Positions 9,979 through 19,977 of a stretch of 64,000 bases of DNA are shown here, one piece after another (positions within the stretch are counted from its first letter, which is position 1; every line of letters starts with the position of its first letter). The notes beneath the pieces were generated by a model, which saw nothing but the letters and a program-made list of their open reading frames with translations, was not told the DNA's origin and made no database searches. The position numbers were made by a program, and so were the translations under genes. Source of the stretch: Pelomyxa schiedti (taxonomy: Eukaryota; Evosea; Pelobiontida; Pelomyxidae). The stretch is from contig JAHLWZ010000605.1 in assembly GCA_020536535.1 (NCBI GenBank), positions 1-64,000 of the forward strand, written 5' to 3'.

Positions 9979-12086
9979 ATGACGGATGATGCTGCCTATG
10001 TGCTGTTTAGTTCCATGACCAACACAGTGTCGGTGTCGCCGCCGACAGTCGCGGCTGCGCCTACGACGATGGCCACTACGCGTGATGTCGTTTCGGCGCC
10101 GTTTCATCAGCACCGTTACGCACAGCAACAGCAACAGCAAAACCAAATGTGGATCGTTGTGCCGAGGAACGGCGCTGAAAATGCAGCCGTTCCCGATGCT
10201 GCGAACACTGTGGGATTCCAGCAGCACACTGCCTCTTCTGTCGCAGCTCAAAGCGACGCACAGGAACAAACACCATATGAGCAACAACATCCCGGACAAG
10301 AACCTCGCATTTTGCCAGTGCAGCAATTAATGCCAACTCAAACTACCCAAATACGACAGGCACCACCTCAGGTTGCACCTCCACCGTCATTTTCTCACAC
10401 AACCTCCACTTCCAAGCCCCCTTTGTCCCTTCAACAGCAGAAAGGGCAACGTTTTGGCTCGTGGTTTAACTCCGCAAAGCATAAGACAATGGCCATGTTT
10501 TACAATATTGCCCACAGTGGTGAGCCTGCTTATTTTATCATTTATAGATGGGACCTCTGATTTTATCTGACTGTTCTTACTCCTCTCAGTTCCTACACAA
10601 TATCCTTTCTTTGCAGAGGGCCCTATCTGGCTTTTTGGCCACTGCTACCACTCAGAGATGATCGTATCCAACTCGGACTTCTTTAGGCCAGAGGATTCTT
10701 ATTATCACCCTCACTTTCTGCGGGATTTCCGTTGCGTTCTCTGGTTTACTTACCGCAAGAATTTTTCGCCTATTGCCCAGTCGGATTTAACAACGGACAC
10801 TGGGTGGGGGTGCATGCTCCGTTCCGCTCAAATGATGCTCGCTAGAGTTTTTGTGTGCAAGCATTTCGGAGGAGGTACGTATGTTTCCACGTATAGCTGT
10901 GGGGTTAACAATTTCTTAGGAACAGAGCATAAAACTTTACCCGGGTCCCCCTACCCTCTTGTTGTGCCACTTGATATAGACTGTAATGTATGTAGGACTG
11001 CGCTTCTTAGACACTGACTGACTCACTTATTTTAGATAATAAAATTATTCCTTGACGTTCCACCAGCACCTTTCAGCATTCATAACATCATCGCAAAGCA
11101 CAGAAAAATCAAGCTGGATTCTGGGGAATCCATGAGTGAACCACTCAGCGAGTGGTTTGCACCAGCAACTGTAGCAAATATTTTCATGTAAGGTTCTACT
11201 CTGTGCCACTAAATGCTGAATATTACAAGGCAAATACTACACGAATACAACTCAAAGTATCATATTTGTGTAAGAATGTATGTACCACATGACATGGTAC
11301 TTCATCGACAAACTGCTTCCGGCTTGATGACAGCCCCATGTCCTCAGTTTGTTGACAGTTGCCCTGGAATTCCACAACCATCTACAGCAGCACGCCCAGA
11401 CTCCAATAAAGGGGCTCCTCCACACAGTTGCTCATTATTCATTCTGATTCCTATACGGCTTGGCCTTGAACAAATCTCCGATGTATGTCGCTTCATTGTT
11501 CCCCACTTACATTTAATATCCCTTGTAGTGTTACATCGAGGGCCTGAAACTATGTCTCAGACTACCTCAAAGTGTAGGGATTATTGGTGGCAGACCACGG
11601 CAGTCACTTTATTTCCTTGGATACCAGGGTAAGGAAATGTGCAGTGGAGGGCGTCGTCCAATTTAAGTTAATGAAGATGACCAATTAATATTTTTGGATC
11701 CCCATATTGTACAATCTTTTACCCCCGAGCCTTTCACTACCGAGGTTAGTGGAGCAGCAACTTTAAATCCAGCCCTTCCAATACTCATTATTCTAACAAG
11801 TATAAAGACATACCACTGCCCGTTTCCACAACTCATTGACATCAGAGACATTGACCCCACACTCGCACTTGGGTTCTACTGCCACACCCTGGAGGACATG
11901 AACAACCTCCTGGATATGCTCTACGAAATACAGAAAGCCACAGCAAACCCCATTGTCTGGGTGTGTATCTCAAAAACCAGCCACAAGGAAAATTCACAAA
12001 CCATCAAAACAAACCAGGTGCAGGACGACACCGTGCCCCAACCACCAACTCAAGCCTCTGACGAGGACGAATGGAGCATTTTTTGA
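9979..12086 (+). CDS. ATG4: Autophagy cysteine protease Atg4 (peptidase C54)
   Basis: Atg4 cleaves the C-terminus of Atg8 to expose the lipidation glycine and later delipidates Atg8-PE. The first exon encodes about 175 residues of Gln/Ala/Thr/Pro-rich disordered sequence. The protease follows: GPIWLFGHCYHSE, FRCVLWFTYRKNFSPIA, and the catalytic-cysteine motif TDTGWGCMLRSAQMMLAR near 10795-10845. Then come LIPIRLGLEQI, GIIGGRPRQSLYFLGYQ, and the Asp/His pair in FLDPHIVQSF near 11690-11710. Further on are DIDPTLALGFYCHTLEDMN and an acidic C-terminus DEDEWSIF. All three catalytic residues are present. Introns lie near 10520, 10875, 11000, 11190, 11480 and 11630. The C-terminal WSIF in acidic context resembles the LIR-type Atg8-binding tail of animal ATG4B. 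Confidence 0.92.
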
Positions 12087-12204
12087 CCACCGATCACTTG
12101 ATTGTACATTTTTACTGTAAAACGACCAACGAAAGAAAGCAAAACTTCTTCACCCTTTTCTTGTTGTTGGTTGTCGAAAAAACCGACGGCGTACTGTAAA
12201 AACA

Positions 12205-14662
12205 ATGTCAAAGGAGGGGGTTCTCATCGACTTTGACACCAAGCCCACAGCCACAGCCAGTGCAGCACCACTGACAGCAGCAGAAACCACCACCGCACCG
12301 ACGCCAAAGCCACCGGCGTCCGCTGCTACCTCAGAGGGCCTACTTATAGACACCACCACATCACCAGGTGCAAATGCGACGGGCCACCGCGAGGCGGAGC
12401 CAACAACAACCCCCCCGCTGGCGCTAAGCGGGGCCCTCGGCGAGAGTGGGAGCGGGCTATGGGGGGTGCTGGACCCAGACGCCGAAGGAAGCAGCAGGGG
12501 CGAGAGCTCCCCGCTGCTTGGGGCCCACCCCGATTGGGTGGAGGCTGCCGTGGCCGCCACAGAAACGGCCACCACAGCGGCAACAACATCGACGACAGTT
12601 TCAACGACCACGGCCAGCAGCTCGGCGTCGTCGACTGCGGAGGCGCCGGCGACGACAGGGACCGACGGGGCCACGCCGCCGTCGTCGACGGCAACTGCTA
12701 CGACGTCGACTACGACCGTGAGCGCGAGTGGGGGAGGTGGTGAGCCCGTGGCGTTGGATAAAAGTTGCTTTGCTGTGACAAAGTCAACTCCGGCGTCACC
12801 GCCTTCTGCCTCAATTTCTCCATTTGGATTGCCTAGCTTCACACTTAAACCTGCTGGTTTGCTCTATTTTCCCGGCGTTTTTTTTTTTTTTTTCCCCCAC
12901 ACAACATAGACTTCTTTGCAAAATACCTTTTGGATAAGCCTGAGTACTTTCCTTCTTCATAATCATACTCCTGACGGGGAAAAAGTTATTATGCCATTGT
13001 GGATATCCTTCAGTTGGAGTCCAAGTTTTTTGCTGATATATCCAGATTTGACGTGGGAATAAGCTTGCTTGTACTTTCATGTGAGAGTGATATCTATCTC
13101 TTAAACAAACTAACTTGGTGCCAAGTGTGTTACCAAAAGTACCAGCCTCAAATAGGCTCTCCAATTGAAGACGTTGTATGCCAATTGCCCCTTTCTTTCC
13201 CCATCTCAGACATGATAGAGCTTCCTTAAAGATGCTCTCATGGGTATGAAATATGCAAATGGTACATATGGGTGGCAGCTCCTCACTGGAATAATGGGTG
13301 ATAACAAAGTTTCTGGAATTCTCTCTGCTATTCCTAAGTGAGATAGAAACCACATTATGTAAATCTAACGCCTTGAAGAGAAGGTGATGCCCTCAGTTTG
13401 AAAGCCCTCAGCGAACACACAGGGATTCCTCCAGAGGTCTTGCAACCTTGTTTACAAATGCCCTTTAACCCTCACAGGCTGTTCTTCACACACAATGGAC
13501 CAGCACGCTTTTCAATCCTGGCCACTATTTGGCCGTAGATGTCGCGAGGAGGACAATTGTGGTTGCATTTAGGGGCACGTTCCACGTAAAGGATGCTATA
13601 ACCGATCTTAATGCCACCCCAATGGAATTCACGGTAAATACTCAATCTTGCTGACAGCCCCTCAAATCACGCAGTTTGACGAAGTCGTTGATGGCGTAAA
13701 GCAAAGTTCAGTGACTGGTACAGTCCATAGGGGCATGTTGATGTGTGCCCAACAAAAGTTTCCAATTCTCGAACCATTTATCCTTGACGCTCATGCCGTG
13801 TGTTAGCATTGATCCCATTTTTTCTTCTCAGTTACTTTAGAAATATCCCGACTTCAGAATTCTTGTGGTTGGCCACAGCCTCGGAGCTGGAGTGGCACAG
13901 TTTTTCACTCTTTTGCTTCTAAAAGGTGTACAGTCCCTTTTTGCTACCTCACCTAATGTTGGCGTACCAGTTTATCCTCAGTTGCCAGTTCTATGCTATG
14001 CTTATGGTCCCGCAGCTGTATTCAGTCGAGAACTCGCTGAATCTCCGCAATTACAAGCTCGCATTTGTTGCTTTTGCCATAAGGACGATATAATTCCGCG
14101 GCTAAGTCTGGGTGGGTATTGCAGCAATTGCTAGAACTACTACAATATTAATTAATTGTAGGATCCCTCGAAGCTCTCAAAACTACATTGCGGGAGTTGA
14201 TAACGAAAGGTGGTTCCACCACACACTTACTTACCATGCTCACTTCACAGGCTTTACCTTTTGCCAGCATGAGGTGACTGCTCCCCTTCATTATTTCCAA
14301 ATCAACACTGAAAGCAACACAGAGCCAAACTGCCACAAATCACCTATCACAAGGGCACTGAAGAATTTGGCAAAGACACCATGGTTCCAGCCGGAAAAGT
14401 TTACCTCATGCTCGACAGAGAGAGGAACGGGAAGCCCTCAGTCCGCAAAGCCGGGGGTCTCACCTATACAATGTGGAAGATTACACAAAGTGAGATGAGC
14501 CTACTGGTCATCTCACAGTCCATGTTCATGAACCACATGCCAGACAAGTACGAGAGTGTAATGGCTGCCTGCCTTGCTGCTTGTGCACCACCCCCTCCCA
14601 CTTTGTCACATACCTCTGCTGCAAAACCCCCCACGGATAGCAGTCATGCTTCTGGTCACTAA
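12205..14662 (+). CDS. Class 3 (alpha/beta-hydrolase) lipase, diacylglycerol-lipase-like
   Basis: The start MSKEGVLIDFDTKP opens about 200 residues of Thr/Ala/Ser/Pro-rich GC-biased sequence. The lipase core begins after 13390: LAVDVARRTIVVAFRGTF (oxyanion-side strand), the nucleophile elbow VVGHSLGAGVAQFFTLLLL (GHSLG, catalytic Ser) at about 13865, VLCYAYGPAAVFSREL, CCFCHKDDIIPRLS (catalytic Asp), and a C-terminal block with VPAGKVYLML and ISQSMFMNHMPDKYESVM. The conserved H-x-P-D-x-Y motif there supplies the likely catalytic His. The order and motifs match eukaryotic class 3 lipases such as diacylglycerol or Mon2-type lipases. No signal peptide is visible; the N-terminus is disordered, so a cytosolic or membrane-peripheral enzyme is likely. 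Many short introns occur between 12900 and 14200. Confidence 0.85.
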
Positions 14663-14914
14663 CCCCGATTGAGAATGCTTTTTGCATGTATTACCTCAAG
14701 TCTGCACTCATCCTACCACAACTGGAGTACTACCACCTCTATCTATCATTGTTAGCAGTTTTATTATGCTTTTGTATGATCACGAAGGGAAAAAAAAAAG
14801 TCTTGTGTGGGACAAAAACTTTTCTCTAATTGAAAAAAAACACATGTTATGGGTGTGATATGGGATCCTCAGAGAGGGCAGGCATATTTGCTCTTCATCC
14901 ACCTTTAATGAAGA

Positions 14915-15562
14915 TTAGGGGAGTTTAGAAAAGGGTACATTAACACACAGTTCGTATGCGCAGCTAATCTCTGTAGCAGCATAAATGTAAGCTGGGTCAG
15001 CACTTAGGCTGCAGTCAATGTGTATTGTAGTCTGGCGAGCAACACTTGAACACTGGGTTCCATTTCCGTACCACACCGTCACTCCCTCGTATGGTGAGTG
15101 TTCTTTGGGTTGGTAAGGATTATGCAGAGGGGAAAAATGCCAGACGAACCTCCATCACTGAACTTCTGATTATCAAGGGCACCACAGCCATAGAGGGCCT
15201 TGTTTGTTCCCTGCTGACAGACAGCCTGTGAATTTTTGCATGCAGCAGTAGTTGGACCGCAGATATTCACAAAGAAAGTGTTGTACACAGAATCGGTGAA
15301 GATATAGTCCTCCTCTCTGTTGGTGTTTGGGTAAGTAAGTGGGGGGATAAAGGAAAAAAAAAATTAGTTAATACCCAGAGGCGTGTGTGATAGGTGACAG
15401 ATCGAACTTGAGTTCTTCTCCATCAGAGCCCTTGGTTGTGTATGTGCAGTCCTAAAAGACGAGAAGATAAGTTGTCCGCCACCCAAACGCCACGGATGAG
15501 GAGAGTCTCACCATCGCACAGGCCACAGCAGCCAACAGCGCAAGTCCAACGATAACCTTCAT
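14915..15562 (-). CDS. Small secreted MRH (mannose-6-phosphate-receptor homology) domain protein
   Basis: Minus-strand ATG at 15562 begins a clean signal peptide, MKVIVGLALLAAVACA. A 60-nt intron follows directly. The mature part is one cysteine-rich MRH-like domain: DCTYTTKGSDGEELKFDLSP, FTDSVYNTFFVNICGP, the AVCQ motif, VTVWYGNGTQCSSVARQTTI, HIDCSL and ISCAYELCVNVPFSKLP, ending with TAA at 14915-14917. The YGNGTxC and RxTxIxxxC pattern with a closing aromatic/Glu region is the hallmark that in this family binds mannose or phosphomannose. The predicted length is about 160-170 residues with no membrane anchor, so it is probably a soluble lumenal or secreted lectin-like protein. Four exons are visible. 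It is divergent from HydG. Confidence 0.75.
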
Positions 15563-15940
15563 CGTCCAAGTTATTTTGGTAGTTACTTGGTTCTTTGTGT
15601 TTTTCCTTTTTGTGATCGGTTGATCGGGGATCGATCTTAAAAATACCGGAGATTTGGGGAAAAAGCACCCCAAGATTTATCACCGAGGTGCTCGGAGCAT
15701 AAGACACCAGCAGAAGTCCTCTGCTTGAACCCTCACGCTGAGAAGTGTGATGAATAGTATTTCTCCTACCATACACCCACTGTTAAAAAGGGACTAAGAC
15801 TCTTACCCCTCTGAGCACGTAAAAGGACACGAAGACGCAATCAAGGGAAATCAATTGGCCGGCTCATTTAAATGCCGCACCAACACGAACGGGAAATTTA
15901 AAAAAACTCAGAACAACAAAACAAGCGTGTTAACTAGTCG
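15563..15940. promoter_or_regulatory. Divergent intergenic region between the MRH gene and HydG
   Basis: A 378-bp region separates the two start codons and must contain both promoters. Short open frames on both strands show no conserved sequence. No specific promoter element was recognised. Confidence 0.45.
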
Positions 15941-17970
15941 ATGTTGGGGCATTGTGCGAGTTTATCTAGCCCTCTTTTTGGGGCCCTCTCTTCTGCCAGA
16001 GTGCTCTCCAGAACTCCGTTTGTTCGCAAATACACCCCCTGGAGTGTAGAGAAAGAGCGTGAGTGCCATTGACCCCTTTTTTTTTTCTCCCTGCAACTCA
16101 CCTCGTTGTTCAGCACATGTTCTACCCAAAGTCTCCGATATCATCAAAGAAGATGAAATACACAAAATATTACGAGACACAAAACCCCTGGCATCTGACA
16201 AGGGAAGAATACGAAGCATATTGGATAAGGCCAAAGATAGGGCCACTTTAAAGCTTGTGAAGACTGAATGTAAATCAGAATATGTTCAAGTGTGTCTCCA
16301 CTTTTCCATGACTTGTATATCCTCATTGTAACAATAGGGGCTGGACCTTGATGAAGTTGCCACCCTTCTCAACATCGACCCAGAAAAAAACCCAGATTTA
16401 ATGCAAGAGCTCTACAATACGGCATTGCAGATTAAGCGTCAGGTCTATGGGAACCGAATTGTGCTCTTTGCACCTTTGTATTTGAGCAACTATTGTATAA
16501 ATTCTTGTACGTACTGCGCGTTCCGAGGCCCAAACATTGATTTGCATCGTGCCAAACTCTCACGTGAGGAGATCATTGCAGAGGCTCAGGCAATACAGGT
16601 TTGGATATAACTCTTACCAAAACAGCTCACAAGAAAAACCTAGAGGGTTGGCCACAAACGAGTACTTGTTCTATGTGGGGAAAGCCCAAAATACACTTTT
16701 GACGATTTCCTGGATTCCCTGAATCTTGTGAAATCTGTTCGAACTCCACCTCATGGCGAATTCCGCCGGATAAATGTTGAAATTCCTTCTCTTTCTGTGT
16801 CCGATTTCCGCCGACTGAAGGCAACTAACTGTGTTGGAACATATACACTCTTCCAAGTTGATCATCTCTAAAAACGTTTCATTCCTCTAAGATTGTATTA
16901 GGAGACATATCACAGGCCCTCTTATCACAAGTTCCATCCATACGGCCCAAAGGCGGATTATGACAACAGAGTTCTGACTTTCGATCGAGCTCAGATTGCG
17001 AAGGTTGATGATGTGGGGATAGGAGCTTTATTTGGGCTGTATGACCACAGATTTGAAGTATTTTTCCAACATTTTAGTCTTAAATTCAACTCGTACAGGT
17101 TCTTGCTATGTTCCAACAAGCGGCACACCTTGAAAAAACTTACGGTGCAGGCCCACACACCATCTCTATCCCTAGGATGCAGCCCGCCCTCAATGCTCCC
17201 ACTTCTGCAGCACCTCCTTACCCTGTCGATGATGCCCATTTCAAACAGCTAGTGGCAACAATTAGATGTGCCGTTCCATATACAGGTAATCTTCAAGTTT
17301 AGTGTGTTTTACTGAGCAAAATAGGTATGATATTATCTACAAGGGAGTCTCCCTCAATGAGAAAGCAACTCCTCCAAATGGGTGTGAGCCAAATGAGTGC
17401 TGGGTCTCGTACCGAAGTTGGGTCTTACCACAAGGGTAAGTCATAGGTTTTTTTTTCTGTCGACGCCTGTTCTCACCAAAACTTAGGTGACGATGTCTCC
17501 GGAGATGAAAATCTTGTTAATAGGGCAACACAGCAGAACAAACAAAAAGAGAAACGAGAGAAGGACTCTGATGGGCAATTCACTCTTATGGATGAAAGAC
17601 CAGCTCGTGAAGTCATTGCCGATTTGCTTCAAGATGGGTATGCCGACCTTTCTCCCACACTGTTATTCCTGACCTTTCCGTTCCTAGTTACATCCCCTCG
17701 TGGTGCACAGCTTGCTATCGCATGGGGAGAACCGGCGAGGCTTTCATGGCAATTGCAAAGAGAGGCGACATTTCCAACTTCTGCCATCCCAATTCACTGC
17801 TCACGTTGCGTGAATACCTTGAAGACTATGCCTCTCCTGAAGTGAAGAAAATTGGAGAAAAAGTTATCGAGCGCGAGCTTGCCAACATCCCAGACGCAGA
17901 AAGGAGGGAGTCCACAGAAAATAAGCTCACTCAGATTGAAACCACACCCACACGCGACCTATACTTCTAA
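15941..17970 (+). CDS. HydG: HydG, [FeFe]-hydrogenase maturase (radical SAM tyrosine lyase) with organellar presequence
   Basis: HydG cleaves tyrosine to CO and CN- and builds the Fe(CO)2CN synthon for the hydrogenase H-cluster. The first exon (15941-16058) encodes a presequence (MLGHCASLSSPLFGALSSAR, then VLSRTPFVRKYTP): Ser/Ala/Arg-rich and almost free of acid, as expected for hydrogenosomal import. A 55-nt intron (16059-16113) joins it in frame to PHVLPKVSDIIKEDEI. The radical SAM cluster motif CINSCTYC (CX3CX2C) lies near 16492-16515. Later landmarks are GEFRRINVEIPSLSV, the segment with KVDDVGIGALFGLYD, SIPRMQPALNAP and ILSTRESP. The C-terminal second-cluster motif is WCTACYRMGRTGEAFM with a third Cys in NFCHPNSLLTL, giving exactly CX2CX22C. 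It ends TPTRDLYF. At least seven introns rule out bacterial contamination. Confidence 0.95.
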
Positions 17971-18215
17971 AACAATTGTCATTTCGTTTCATCCTTTTCC
18001 TTTCTACAAACGCCAAAGGGAGCTCCTACAAAAAGAAAAAAAAAATGGGCGGAGTTGCAACCAAGTGACGCTTCCTTTTTTTTTTTCTTTCCTTTCTTTT
18101 CATTGCACTTCGGTGCAGGCGATCATTTTGATTTCTCTTTTTTTCGCGGTTTCGAGCGAGGGTTAGCAACGCGCGAGGGAGAGATCGGGTGGTGTGAGGT
18201 CAACAATTTTCGAAA

Positions 18216-19865
18216 ATGAAGGTGTCACCATTGTTGTCTTTTGGTGGTGCACAAGAACTTGCGTTTTTTTTTTTTTTTCTGCGTGAATGCTGTGCAAAAC
18301 AAGTGTTCAAACGCAATTTTACTCACCTGGAGTATGCTTTTCCCTCCAGTTGAACATTGCCTGCCCCTCTACGGGGAAGCAGAGTACCTTTGATATTGAA
18401 GACGAAAAAAAACTGTACATTCTACTTCCTCAAAAAAAGCAAAGTTTCATGACCCAACACAATCCCAAAAAAAAGTATCATTCGTCGTATTAATTAACAC
18501 GCGCTTCGCAGTGCTGTATTCTGGGACAAGAGAATTGCCCAAGAAGTTGATCTTACCACAGTCGCTCCAAATTTCAAGGGGTACATTGTAAAGATAACTG
18601 GTGGATATGACAAGCAAGGTTTCCCAATGAAGCAAGGAATCTTGTTGAACTCTCGTGTTAGGGTTCTTCTTGATGGATGTATGCTTCTTCTTTTTTTCCT
18701 CTCTTGTAAACGTCCTCCTAATAGCATCCGGCTGTTTCCATCCCGCCTTCAAATCCGAGCGCAAACGCAGAACAGTAAGGGGTTGTGTTTGTGGCCCTGA
18801 TCTTTCAATGGTCAATTGCATTGTTGTGAAAAAGGGTGTTGAGGAACTTGATGGCCTCACAAACCAAACTGTTCCTCGCAGACTTGGTCCTAAACGCGCT
18901 TCCAAGATCAGAAAACTTTTTGTGAGCCTCACCATGAAATGCGATTATATTCCCCTTACACAAAAGTAGGGTTTAAGCAAGAGTGATGATGTGAGAAAGT
19001 ATGTTATCAAAAGAACTGTCGTACCAAAGAAAGAGGGCAAGAAAACCCACGTCAAGGCAAGCCAAATTATCTTCTAATTTATTGTAACTTGCAACAGTCC
19101 CCCAAAATTCAACGCCTTGTTACTCCAAAAGTTATACATATGTGGAGGGCAAAGAAATGGGAGTCCGTAGAGAGAAAGCAGAAGTCTCAACTTGCTGCTG
19201 TCAAGTATCAGGAGCTCCTTACTAAGCTCAGGGAGGAGAAAACCGCCGCCAAGAGGAAGGCTGCACTCAAGAAAAAAGTCACTGGACAGAAGTCCAAGGC
19301 CAAAAAGGCTCCAGCCAAGAAGGCTCCCGCCGCCAAGAGGGCCAAAACAGTGAAGACAGCCGCCAAGGCCAAGAAGCCCGCTGAGAAGGCAGCAAAGAAA
19401 CCAGTTGCTGCGAAGAAACCCGCCACCAAGAAGCCAACAGAAAAGAAACCAGTGACAGGCAAGAAACCAACAGAGAAGAAACCCGCAGCCAAGAAACCAG
19501 CCGAGAAGCCCGCCACTAAGAAACCAGCCGAGAAGAAACCAGCAACCAAGAAACCAGCCGAGAAGAAGCCAGCTGAGAAAAAACCAGCAGCTAAGAAGCC
19601 CGTTGAGAAGAAGCCAGCAACGAAGCCAGCAGAGAAGGCAGCCAAGAAGCCCGTGACTGAGAAAAAACCCGCAGCCAAGAAGCCAGCCGAGAAGCCCGCC
19701 ACCAAGAAACCAGCTGAGAAGAAAACAGCCGAGAAGAAACCAGCCACCTCCAAGCCCAAACCCGCTGAAAAGAAGCCTGCTGAGAAAAAACCGGCTGAGA
19801 AAAAGCCAGCAACACCCAAACCCAAACCAGCTGAGAAGAAACCAGCTGCAGCCAAGAAGTCCTAA
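18216..19865 (+). CDS. RPS6: Ribosomal protein eS6 with a ~200-residue Lys/Ala/Pro tail
   Basis: eS6 is a small-subunit ribosomal protein. The first exon is only ATGAAG (18216-18221). A 128-nt intron (18222-18349) leads to [20 protein letters not shown]. Conserved blocks follow: [43 protein letters not shown]-like [54 protein letters not shown] and [13 protein letters not shown]. In place of the short phosphorylated RRLSSLR tail of animal eS6, the protein continues from about 19258 with repeats of [16 protein letters not shown] type to AAAKKS, with stop at 19863-19865. The extension is encoded without introns. Tails of this histone-H1-like kind are known on other ribosomal proteins in some lineages. 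Confidence 0.93.
19258..19862 (+). repeat. Imperfect coding repeats of the KKPAEKKPA type
   Basis: Multiples of GCC/GAG/AAG/AAA/CCA codons make units such as AAGKPTEKKP and [16 protein letters not shown]. Synonymous codon variation between units indicates old, diverged repeats and not a recent microsatellite expansion. Confidence 0.85.
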
Positions 19866-19977
19866 GCCAGAACCCAGCCTTTTTTCCTAACAAAACCCCT
19901 GACAAGACTCCCTCACTGCCCCTGGTTCTTCCCTTGTTTGTTCATTATGATGAAAAAAATTGATAAATTTGCTTATC

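Noticed and set aside
12150-12842. Minus-strand Val/Ala/Ser-rich frame of 230 residues
   Set aside because: Antisense shadow of the Thr/Ala/Ser-rich first exon of the lipase gene; no family resemblance, whereas the plus strand leads into a clear lipase.
19208-19855. Long minus-strand open frame rich in Gly/Phe/Ala opposite the eS6 tail
   Set aside because: It is the mirror of the AAG/GCC/CCA-rich repeat codons of eS6; low stop content follows automatically from the repeat and no conserved sequence or splice context is present.
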